A DNA stretch of 64,000 nucleotides from Ramazzottius varieornatus (Eukaryota > Tardigrada > Eutardigrada > Parachela > Ramazzottiidae): positions 859,502 to 923,501 of the forward strand of contig BDGG01000003.1 in NCBI GenBank assembly GCA_001949185.1, in the 5' to 3' direction. The notes under the pieces were generated by a model. It was given only the letters and a program-made list of their open reading frames with translations, made no database searches and was not told the origin of the DNA. Both the position numbers and the translations under genes were made by a program. Positions 46,401 to 57,089 of this stretch are shown here, one piece after another. Every line of letters begins with the position of its first letter. The stretch's first letter is position 1.

Positions 46401-48914
46401 GTATCTTACATATTCGCAATTGCAGCTAACAAGATGACGAAGAAGACGAGTTGCAACTGCAAAGAGCAAAGTTGTGTTTCATGAAACTCGCCTTCGACGT
46501 AATATTGTAGAACCGTACCCTGGAGGCGATCTCCATGCCGAAGAACGTGAAACCAGTCAGCGCGACAAGTGTAATTACGCCAATAATGCGGACGTCGTTT
46601 GCTGCGTCTACCATCCCCAGATGGTGTTCTTCCAGCAGATTCTGAACGGTGTCCGCGAAGCCTTGAATATTCAGCGAGACACTGATAGCGTTGGCCAGGG
46701 AAAAGATGACGCCAATGGCGGCTCCGAATTGTGGACCCAAACTTCGGGATATCATAAAGTACGTTCCACCCACGCCGATCTCGCCGTTGGTACTGATGGC
46801 CGAAGTGGACAGGGATGTCAAGATGGCGATGGTTGTGGCTAATAGGATAACTACCAGAAACATGCCCATACCGGCCTGGGCGTTCATCCAAGCGATACGG
46901 AGGAACAACATGACACCCCATAAGTTCAAGATGGTCCATAGTACCACACCGCGGATCCATCCCAAGTTGCCGCGCTTCAACCGTTGCTCGTTACCCGTTT
47001 GTCTCACCGCATCGTCCCCAGACAAAACCTACAAAAGCGAAGGCTGGGCTCTATTTTGAGAAAAGTATCAACTTAGTGCGACCAAAGTGACGTACAGTAT
47101 CGACGCGAAGGTCCTCCAGTGTTGGTCGGGTGTCGTTGACGTTACCCATGTAACTCTGTACCGTTGGCACTCTTTCTTTCGGATTAAAGCCCACGCTAAT
47201 TCTCCTCGTACGTGCTGCTGCTGCGTCGTCCAGATGCCTGTTGGGGAAGCTGGGAAGTGGAGTAAACCTATCATCCTGTGCAGGAAGAAACCATGCGTTT
47301 GGTAAAGTGATCTTGACCAACAACTGCACAGAATGCGAAATTCTGATGTATTGCTATCAATCCTGATACAGTTACCCTCATGGGTCACGGGCACCCGCGG
47401 CTTCACTTTGCTAAATTGTGTCTTCCGAACCCGTTGTCCAATTTCCGAAATGTGTCTTGTAGAAGAAAGATTGGTACTTTGTGACCACGCGACATTCCAC
47501 TCATTTTTTCAATGAATAAACCGCTGAAATAGTGGTCGGACAAGGAAATAATGGCCATTTTGGCCGCTCAACTCTCGTCACGCGACAGAATTTCGGGACA
47601 GCCTAAACAACCAGAATGTAGCCCATACATGGATCTATTCACTACACTGAAAGAGATGTCCAGCAAAAGTGGCATGCAATACTCCGCACTGGATTTACTG
47701 TTTACTTTTCCGAACAAATTTAATCGAATATTTGCTAGGTTGCTTATCTAACGAGAGTAACGAAAAATGTGGCGGGTGGAAGTAAATCACCCATGAAAAA
47801 GTGAAAAAGAAGGCTGTAAACCTAGCGCGAAAAATTGTGCATGACATTTTTGCTGGACATCTCTTTCGGTGTAGTGAATAGATCCATGTATGGGCTATAT
47901 TCTGGTTGTGTAGGCTGTCCCGAAATTCTGTCGCGTGACGAGAGATGAGCGGCCAAAAATGGCCATTATTTCCTTGTCCGACCAATATTTCAGCGGTTTA
48001 TTCATTGATGAAATGAGCGGAATGTCACGTGGTCACAAGGTACTTTTCTTCTTCTACAAGACACATTTCAAATTACGGAAATTGGACAACGGGTTCGGGC
48101 GATACAAGGAAGTAAATTAAGACCATGGGTGCCCATGACCCATGAGCGTGACTGTACTAAAAATTTCTAATATGCCTAACATAAACAGGCAGGAGCCAGG
48201 TTTGCTGAGGCTGAGCTCGCAGGAATTAACTGGATACAGTATCCAAGATCTCAAATTTCACCGTCATTGAGTGGGACGTAGGAAAATGAAGTGGATGCAT
48301 CTTTAATCCAAGTGGCGGACGCTTTCCAGATTATTAGCTGATTGCCTGCGCTACTTCGGAGGCCGATATGGTTCAAATCATCTGCCCCAGTTCTAAGTAC
48401 GGACTGGAGAAATATGTACCTCGTCATTTTCGGCGTTCTCAAAAGCGGGGTTGCTGATCCCCTCTTCCTGAAGGTCCTTCGCGCGTTGCGATAATTCCGC
48501 CGGGCTGACCACTATCTCCGGTCGTCGTGTCGTCGAGATCTTCCGTATACTCCAAGAGATCTTCCGTGAGGGTCCTGCATCGTCGCTCATGAGCGTCACT
48601 GCTGGTGGATGGGGCGGCGGCCAGTTAGGTTTATTACCCACCTCATCCTCGTGGTACACGGGATTGATGACACCCCCATTCTCCTGCCGTGAGAAAGCTA
48701 TACGCTGAGGCCCATCCACCGCATCTCCCATTGTGACGGTCTCCCGAACGTCATCCGGTAGAGTGTCGTAGTTATTACGGCCAGCCAGGGCTTCCTGTGA
48801 CGATATCTTGCGAACTGAACGCGCCACAGCTTCGATAGGCGCTTGGAAGACTGACTTCTTCCGCGTTGGGGATTGAGGTGGCGGATCCTCGTTGTCCGTA
48901 TTAGGACGATCCAT
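43441..48914 (-). CDS. NKCC-type cation-chloride cotransporter (SLC12A1/2/3 branch)
   Basis: Fourteen exons in phase, 1,150 aa: 48914-48420, 47275-47096, 47028-46519, 46456-46410, 46321-46092, 46029-45734, 45670-45547, 45481-45380, 45318-45199, 45039-44792, 44757-44358, 44299-44123, 44040-43701, 43624-43441. A long cytoplasmic N-terminus leads to the membrane core: NLWGVMLFLRIAWMNAQAGM (TM1), STSAISTNGEIGVGGTYFMI, RSLGPQFGAAIGVIF, then FGVFFPSVTGILAGSSITGD. The C-terminal regulatory domain keeps VNWGTSVQA, ILMMGFPNGW, WWLYDDGGLTLLIPHLL and ends LPPTLLIRGAQENVLTYYC, as in NKCC. It imports Na, K and Cl for volume and secretory control; whether K is carried (NKCC) or not (NCC) is not settled. 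Exons 10 and 11 are separated by only 34 nt. Intron 1 carries a 786-bp fold-back element. Confidence 0.93.
47369..48154. mobile_element. 786-bp fold-back element in SLC12 intron 1
   Basis: Two arms of about 300 bp (about 47369-47690 and 47850-48154) are near reverse complements. Examples are CATGGGTCACGGGCACCC against GGGTGCCCATGACCCATG, GAACCCGTTGTCCAATTTCC, and GTGACCACGCGACATTCC against its reverse. The outer ends read CAGT(T/C)AC and TA flanks both (47367-47368, 48155-48156), as expected for a Tc1/mariner-type insertion. About 150 bp separate the arms. No transposase frame. It lies in intron 1 of the cotransporter gene. Confidence 0.85.
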
Positions 48915-49751
48915 CGCGAATGATTAAGCAAGGTACTTGTTGTGCTAAAGTTGAAGTGACGAGCGAAGGTAACCGTTGTAAACTGTCGGACAAGAGAAAA
49001 TGCGCAGAAAATCACGAAAGAGTGTAATAGCTGGATAGCTGCGGGCGTTGGCGTAGAAGCGCATTTTCCGGTTTACGTTATCTCTGCACTTTTGTTTCTT
49101 TATGGCATTCGCATTGTCTCGAGCTTATGTTGCACATGTAAGCTCAGCGGATCATTTTCCAGCTCGTTGAAACTGGCCACCATAAAACATTAAAAGTAGA
49201 ACGGCGATCGCGCAGCTGATATCTACGCCTTCATTCGCACCTAAGAGACCCAGCTGAAAGTTCATCAATTCGATTTCATTTTAAGATGTTCTCATCGCTT
49301 GTGAAAAAAACGGAGCTGTTTTCAGCTTTGGCTGAATCGGAAATTAGTATAGATACATTACACGAAGTGTGCTCGTTTCTTCCTGATGAGGCTTCAAGTT
49401 CCGGGAGATTCGGACGTCTGTTAGAAATGCCTTCGCTGCAGCTCAAAGATTTGACGCGACGTTCGTTGCACTGCACCTACACGTACTTTGCCTAATTATT
49501 AACTGGCACCGATCATCTACAGCGGCAGCAGCTAAACTTCGCTGAAATTGACCAATCGATCGAAGCCGGTGGCAATAAATTTGTCCACGCCGGTTGTTGC
49601 CAGGCAAGCGTCTCCAACGGTAGAGGCAAAACCAAATTGTTTAATCTGACCATTGACCAGCATGGCTCCAGACCGGTAAGTAGAAATCGTTCCGAGCAAT
49701 TACCTGAATACTTTAGACTGCAAATTGCTATAGTTTCAATTTGGGAGTGGC

Positions 49752-52128
49752 ATGGTGTGGATAACTGATTATTGTCCCGATGCAGCATTGGACGTTGTAC
49801 TGCGCTTTCCACTTGCCCTGCTGCTCGACCACATTCTGGGGACGCTATGGCTCCAGTCCGATCAGGCCAGCCTTCAGTCAACCGTTCCTCCCTCCACAAA
49901 AGGCAAGGATGCACTAGCCGTTACACCATTGGCCGATTGGACAAGCTTGACATATTACGCACAATCCAAACTCTTCCTGATAACCGGTATATAAGTCAAT
50001 ATTCGTTGTCATTTTGAGCCTTCATGCGGCGACCATTTTGTGTTTTTCCATAGCTGCGTTCACCTGCTGGATGACCGTCAAGTTCCTTCCCCGCTCCCAA
50101 CTTCTCCTGTTCGCCGTATTCCTCGAAGGCTTGGCCGTCTTTTGCAGCATACTGCTCATCAACCTCTCTCTACCGGCAGTTACATTCAGCACGGCCATCG
50201 GTGCCATGGTCCTAGTTAACTTCCTCCACGCTCAGCTGATCAGTGATCTTCGGCACCTTCGCTTCTTCGAAATCGTTGCTGTACCGTCGCTGGCTGGAGT
50301 CATCGGCTCGCGTAGCTCCAACATTGCCCAAAGCCCCTGGCTCAACATCTGGCCTTGCTTGCCTTTGCTGGTCATTTGTGCACGCACACTGGAAGCAACA
50401 GGTGTTCGTACACTATCTTACCGATATTTTCCTCCATGTTGAAACTTATAATTATATACTATTTCATGGAGTCATCTATAGGTATGACTGTAAGCACGGA
50501 AGCATTCAGCACTACCTACTTGCTACTGGCGTGGACGCTAGCCGCTCCGGTCGGCTGGTTTCTGCTCGACGGGCTGCGGTGGCGGTTGTATGCAGCCAGA
50601 CAGTCGCTCAGCGCTCGTTACCGACCGGGAATAAGGCTCTCGGTGATTGGCTCCTACTACGCTTGCATCGATAACTTCCACTGGCAGTCGGTCGGTGAAG
50701 AAGCGGTCAATGCAGCTTACGTAGCAGTGTGGACCAGCAAAGTCTTCTATGAGGTCGGCACATCCCTAACAAGGTAACGTCATCTACTGTAGTAGCGATG
50801 CCTTTTATAAATTCCTATGTCAATGATGATCTATTCTTTCAAAAGGACGACAAGTTCTGCGGCTCTGGCCAACGTCCTGTCCGCCCTGCTGGCCGCCACT
50901 GTATCCTCCTACGTTTCGCTCTTTGGTTTCTGTTGGATCGTCGGCCACATCTACCGCGAGATCTCCAGCAAGTGGCTCTCCTCGGTCGACGTCATCCTAA
51001 CATCGCCACAACTCAGTGCACAAGAGATGCAGCGTTTCGACTTCTCCGGCCATCTTTTCGTCTTTGCCTACCAAGGCAACCTGCTGGTCGACCCAGCCAA
51101 CAGCTCCAGCATCGACCCACTGACACGTCTCTTAGCCTTCCTGTTGCTCTATCGTCTTGCCCAAATACCCGACCACGTTCGCGCCTACTCACACGCCATC
51201 TCGGTCGAAGGGACTGGTCCGCGGCAGTATTATGCCCGAGCGTTGATCGAAGGTGCCATCACACCATGCTTGCTGGGGCTGGCGCTGCTACCTCGAGTGT
51301 GGCGAGTTACCAATGCACCGACAGATCTGCTGTCGGCGGTGTGGAACAGGAATATTTCAACGGGTTTCCCAGCAGAGTTCGAACTTTGGCTACACTCCGA
51401 AACGTTATTTTCCGCAGGTAAACTTTGGCCTTGGGCACAAAACATTGGTTCCTTAACGATTAGACTGACTGAAGGGACTTTTAGGTGATCTGGTAGTGGC
51501 GGTGATCGTCGCGGGCTTGAGTACCATTGCTTATCCGCGCCAACAGGTGACAGACGAGGCGGGCATTTCGGCCCATTTCTGGCATGGATATTTGGGTACC
51601 GTCGACTACGGTAGCAAAGTTTACTCCCAAATCGTTCGCGAACTGGCCGGTATCATCGTCCATTTCGTCATCATGACGCTGATGTTCGAACACCTCTGGC
51701 GAGTAACGGTCACCGATGAGCAGGACGCCACGATGTTGGGTTGGTACGAAGTGGTCAACTTTCTGGTGTACTTCGGACGGTACGCTGACGGGAACGTTCG
51801 CTTCTCTTACACGACCCAACACGGTATCGTCAGTGACGCGGTGTGCTCCTACAAGTGTGTCATCAGAGAACTGCCTTCGCCGGATGAGGAAGCGCATAAG
51901 GCCTGGGAGGACTGTTGTGGTATATGTTACGACAATGAAGAGGACCGACTGAAGCTGTGTGTCTTTCCCTGTCTGCATTTCTTCCATCGAGATTGTATTG
52001 GAGAGTGGTTGAAGATGAGGATGGTCTGTCCCATGTGTATGCGCAAAGTGTGGTTCGACAGAGGCTCGGTCAAGATGGACAATATGGTGGCGCCACCAGC
52101 TGATCCACCTTTGCCTGTGACTGACTGA
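49752..52128 (+). CDS. Multi-pass membrane RING-H2 E3 ligase, TRC8/RNF139-RNF145-like
   Basis: Exons 49752-49986, 50054-50401, 50482-50773, 50846-51417, 51485-52128 join in phase (696 aa). The N-terminus (ALDVVLRFPLALLLDHIL) and at least ten further hydrophobic segments resemble the TRC8_N membrane region. The C-terminal finger reads C-G-I-C-Y ... C-V-F-P-C-L-H-F-F-H-R-D-C ... C-P-M-C, a RING-H2 pattern, preceded by a KCVIRELPSPDEE linker like the K-I-N-S-L-P-E linker of RNF139. Such ER ligases ubiquitinate misfolded or sterol-regulated proteins. An upstream exon at about 49520-49676 (frame RQQLNFAEIDQSIEAGGNKF, phase 0, acceptor 49741) may extend the N-terminus; the start at 49752 is the conservative choice. 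Confidence 0.85.
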
Positions 52129-52763
52129 TTTGGTTGAAAAAATAGCATTCTCAAACACCATCGCGCTTTCTTTTTCTCTGAGTTAAATCACAGCTGAATA
52201 TTGCCGACAGTACAATGGCGTTCGAGTTCATGGAAGAACTGGAATAGATTTGACGTCATTTCGAATGACGAACAAACAACACAGACACGCGCAGCAAAAG
52301 TGACCACATTCTTTGCCAAAATTCGTGAAATGAGATTTAGTAAACCAGTGATAACTCCACTGTATACGTTAACTAGTCGTTTTTTGCTGGTCTCCGCCCT
52401 GAGACAAAAAAAATCTGCTGGGTTATCGAACGCTGTTGGCAACTTTTGGCACCAACCGATGGAACAGACTTGAAAAGGAAGAAATTCAGAAGCTGCAGAG
52501 CTCATTGTCTTCGCTCCTACTGAACCTGTAATTCGAAGCGGAAAGACCGGTTTTGAGCTTCAAATATCTGCGCTGCTGTAATGGTCACTATCATCTTCTG
52601 CCATTGTTCGCCACATCGCTCGAGTTTTGATTTGGCCTCCGCGTGGTGATATGCAGCGGTGTTACCGCACCGGATCGTATGGTCTTCTTGTTCGAAAGCC
52701 GCATTCCGGCTCGCTAGACAGCCGGTAGTTTTGTTTTGTGCAACAGTCTAAAACGAGGCGAAA

Positions 52764-55700
52764 ATGACCAGCAATGGCTTTCAACGTGTGCCGACAACCG
52801 ATCCAGACAACGATGAACAAGACGGAGATGTCGTTCCCCCCATGGTGAGTACTGCACAATGTTCAGCTGCAAGTGCAAGCCATCAGGTGGTTTACACGGC
52901 CAGGAGTTCATGCTGTCGGTGTTGCAGAACCAGGCGTCGCTGAGGCCGACACGCGTCTCCCGCGTCCACTATGACGAGTCAGCTCTGCTTCGACCGCCCC
53001 AGACGCACTTGCCAGCCTTGTATGAAGAGGGAGGACCAAGACGTCCAGCACGCAAAAGCACCATCGAGACCTACCTTGATGAAGAAACCCGCCCAGCGCC
53101 CACTCGACGTATTTCGCTGGCTCGCAAATCCAGGACGGAACGACCAGACTTGGACGAACTCAAGAAGGAAATTCGCATTGTAGGTCGGGCTTTTCCCAGA
53201 AATAATGACTATGAATTTTCGGGAATGGTTGATGGGAAAATGTCGATAGGATGAACACACTATTCCACAAGAGATCCTGTACGAACGTCTGCGGACCGAT
53301 CCCTTGAAAGGACTGACCAGTGAGGAAGCGAAGAAACGGCTGGACAAGGATGGACCCAACGAACTGACACCTCCCGTCGCCGAATCCGAATGGAGGAAGT
53401 TTGCCCACCATCTGTTCGGTGGCTTCAGCATGCTACTGTGGATCGGCTTTGTGCTTTGTATGTTGGCTTATGGACTGCAGTATTTGACTATGCGCCCTGA
53501 GGACATTACGTACGACAATGTAAGTGCAAACAAAGATGACTGGGAAGTCGGCAAATGATTTGAACACGATCGTAGTTTTTAGGTGGCGCACATTACGTTT
53601 GTTACTGGCTGACAGTGTGTGCGCCACTAGGGAAGACGATCGTGTTCAAGTTATTGCGCTTCGATGGTTCGAGAATTGGGACTTGCGAGCCTTATCATGC
53701 ATTCTGCAGTTGTACCTTGGTATCGCTCTGTTACTTGTGGTGGTACTCAGCAGTGTCTTCGCCTACTACCAAGAACGCAAGTCGGCCGACATCATGAACT
53801 CGTTCAAAAAGATGGTACCAAAGTTCACAACCGTGATCCGCGACGGACAGAGGCAGAGCGTCCACACTGTCGACATTGTCAAAGGTGACATCGTCCAAGT
53901 GTCGGCCGGTGACACCATGCCCGCTGACATCGTCATCATCGAAGCACAGTCCTTTAAAGTCGACAACTCATCCATCACCGGCGAGTCCGAAGCCCAGATT
54001 CGTACGCCTAAATTCACCAGCGACAATCCACTGGAATCAAAGAACCTGGCTTTCTTCTCGACGAATGCCATGCAAGGCACAGCTATCGGCGTGGTGATTT
54101 ACACTGGGGATAATACTGTAATTGGTAGAGTGGCCAACCTTGCCAGTAACGTCGAACATGTGCCGACACCGCTGTCGAAGGAGCTGGATCATGTCATTTT
54201 GGTCTCGACTTCCATCGCTTTTCTGATTGGTGGGATATTCTTCATCCTGTCGCTCATCTATGGCTTCCATTGGCTGGACTCCATGATCTTCTTGATTGGT
54301 TTGATTGTGGCGTACGTCCCCGAAGGTCTGCAGATGACCGTCACGGTACGAGAATACTTCCGTCGGAGCATCATTGCGGTTTCAAGACACGTGACATAAT
54401 CGTTGATATTGCAGATTTGTTTGACGCTGACCGCGAGAAGGATGGCGAAGAAGAATTGCCTGGTGAAAAATCTCGATGCGGTAGAAACGCTGGGCTCAAC
54501 GTCAATCATCTGTACGGACAAGACCGGCACGTTGACACAGAACCGAATGACCGTTGCGCATGTGTGGATGGACAACAACATTGCGCTAGCCGACACCACC
54601 GAAGACCGCAGCGGTGAGCACCGTGAATCGCAGTAGCTCTAGTTTTCCCCTTCAAACATATCTTAAGCGAATTAGATCGGCGGTTGATGCTTGTAGCGCA
54701 TCTTGATGAAGCGTACATTTTTCTACAGGTTTGAGTACGATCGATGTGGAATCACCGACATGGCATGCGTTCAACCAGGTAGCCCGGTTGTGCAACAATG
54801 CCGAGTTCCTACCTGACCAGGAAGACAAACCAATTGTGGAACGGCTGGTCAAGGGAGATGCTAGCGAGACCGCCATCTACAAGTTTACCGAACTGATGAC
54901 TCCTGGAGTTGCTCCTTATCGCGCCCAGCACAAGAAGGTTGCCGAAATCCCTTTCAACTCTGCCAATAAATACCAGGTACAGTACGCAATATCGATGCAT
55001 CACCAATGCGGTTTCCTGAGGTCGAAGACTTGGAGTACATACGACATTTTTGTACGTCAATTTCCCACTACAGGTATCCATCCACCAGCGAGATGATGGT
55101 CCGGGCCACTTGCTGGTGATGAAAGGCGCACCCGAACGTATCCTCAAGATGTGCAGTACTGTCCTGATCAACGGTCAGGACGTCCCACTGGACACCAACA
55201 CGACTATCCACTACAATGCCGCCTATGAGAAGCTGGGCGAAATGGGCGAGCGTCTCCTCGGTCTTTGCCGCTACGATCTGCCTATCGACCAGTTCCCAGA
55301 TGGCTACCCATTCGACACTGAAGAAGTCAACTTTCCAATGTCCAACCTACAGTTCGTCGGACTGGTTGCCTTGATCGACCCTCCACGGGCCTCCGTTCCA
55401 GAAGCCGTTCAGAAATGTCGCAAGGCCGGCATCAAAGTCATCATGGTTACTGGCGATCACCCTATTACGGCCAAGGCCATCGCCCGACAAGTGGGCATCA
55501 TTTCGGAAGGCGTACTTACAGCTCAAGAGGTCAGTTTCTCTCATCATCGAAGGTTATCTTTCCTGAAGAATGTCAGAGCCAATTTCAGAGCCGGCCACTG
55601 TATTGGTATCCGCATATTTTCTCGCAGTTGAAACAGTCCAGTCCAATGCGACGACGACGTGGTCACACCAGCGCCACTGCTCAGGCAACGGTCATCCACG

Positions 55701-57083
55701 GAGACGAACTGCGCTACATGACCGAGGACGAACTGCAGCACGTTCTTAGAGCTTACTCTGAGATAGTATTCGCAAGGACCTCACCGACGCAGAAGCTCAG
55801 AGTCGTGGAAGGATGCCAAAAGATGGGTGCCATTGTGGCCGTGACTGGTGACGGTGTAAATGACTCGCCGGCCTTGTCCAAAGCCGACATCGGTATCGCC
55901 ATGGGTATCGCAGGAAGTGAGGTAAGCAAACAGGCAGCGGATATGATCTTAATGGATGACAACTTTGCATCGATCGTCACCGGCGTGGAGGAAGGCCGGG
56001 TTATTTTCGACAACCTGAAGAAGGCTATTGTGTACACGCTGACGTCGAAGGGTCCTGAAACCTTACCATTCATCTGCTTCATCCTGTTCGATCTGCCTTT
56101 GGCACTGGGAACCGCCATGATCTTGCTGATTGATTTCTCCACTGACTTGGTAAAGAAATTAAAGAGACCAATCGATCAACCGAAAGATGCATGACTATTC
56201 TTATTTTTTTTACAGCTTCCCGCCATTTCGCTGGTTCACGAAAAAGAAGAGAAAGACGTCATGCGGCGACCACCCCGCGATCCCCAAAACGACCATCTGG
56301 TTACCAGTGCTTTACTGCAAAAAGCCTACTTCCAGTCCGGTATCATTGAAGGTCTCGGTGGTCTCTTCGCCTTCTTCGTCGTACTGGGAGAGAATGGCTT
56401 CTGGCCACGAACGTTATTCGGCATCCGACCGGAATGGGACAATCCGCTGGACGATGCAGTCGTCGATGCCTACGGCCAGGAATGGGTAAATTTGGTATTT
56501 CGATCGGAAGCCCTCACTACGATACTTCAATGCCTATTCGCTTCTTCAGAACTACCGACAACGGAAAGTGCTGGAACAAACGGGGCAAACTGCCTACTTC
56601 CTTGCTGTGGTGTTCATCCAGTGGTTCAATGTGTTGACTTGCCGGTCGAGACGTTACTCTATCTTTTCTTACGGAATGAAGTAAGTTTCCCACTGTCGCG
56701 AGACGCGGAATTAAGTTTGTCAAATATCGACCCTACGTTATTCTGCAACGCTGACTGCTTTTCAGGAACTGGGTGTTGAATTTCTCGCTGATATTTGAGT
56801 TTGGAATGGCCATGTTCCTTGTCTTTACACCAGGAATGGAAGTTGCTCTGCGCTTCCGGCCACTGAGGTAACTGTGCGCCCGACTTCAGCTTACAGATTA
56901 CCTTAGACTGATGAGGCGGCTCGGCCTGATGCATAGTGACTAAAGAAACATTTTGGCCGCAGGTGGATGTGGTTCTTCCCGGGGATTCCTTTCGGTATTT
57001 ACCTACTTGCTTACGATGAAATCCGCAAGTACATCCTTAGGCACGACCCCAAAGGCTTCATAGCCCGAGAAACGTACTGGTAG
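52764..57083 (+). CDS. Na,K-ATPase alpha subunit with altered cation-site residues
   Basis: Twelve exons in phase, 1,095 aa: 52764-52844, 52928-53179, 53250-53519, 53710-54345, 54415-54613, 54729-54976, 55074-55529, 55628-56149, 56216-56485, 56550-56680, 56766-56867, 56963-57083. P-type landmarks are intact: [20 protein letters not shown] (phosphorylated Asp), [33 protein letters not shown]. Membrane residues depart from the family: M4 reads VAYVPEGLQ (Tyr for N324), M5 TSKGPETLP (Lys for N776), M8 IQWFNVL (Asn for D926). M6 keeps both acids ([12 protein letters not shown]) and M9 keeps E954. The N-terminus is about 65 residues longer than usual, with RRIS and RKST phospho-like sites, and the C-terminus is ETYW instead of ETYY. 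It pumps cations at the plasma membrane with a beta subunit not in the window. Stoichiometry may be altered. Confidence 0.92.
53554..53660. mobile_element. GTGGCGCAC-family MITE, copy 5 (ATPase intron)
   Basis: TTTGAACACGATCGTAGTTT then AGGTGGCGCAC pairs with GTGCGCCACTAGGGAAGACG then ATCGTGTTCAA. The outer arm is clearly the same as copies 1, 2 and 4, and the centre (GTTTGTTACTGGCTGACAG) matches copy 3. It fills much of intron 3 of the Na,K-ATPase gene. Confidence 0.8.
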
Positions 57084-57089
57084 ACAGAT

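Noticed and set aside
49520-49676. Coding-looking stretch on both strands (plus exon RQQLNFAEIDQSIEAG, minus 43-codon ORF MLVNGQIKQFGFASTVGD)
   Set aside because: Neither can be chosen from sequence. The plus reading has good splice sites and phase into the RING gene, the minus reading has a clean ATG and stop. Left out of the confident models.
54739-55100. Other long frames overlapping Na,K-ATPase exons on both strands
   Set aside because: Shadows of the strongly conserved pump exons.
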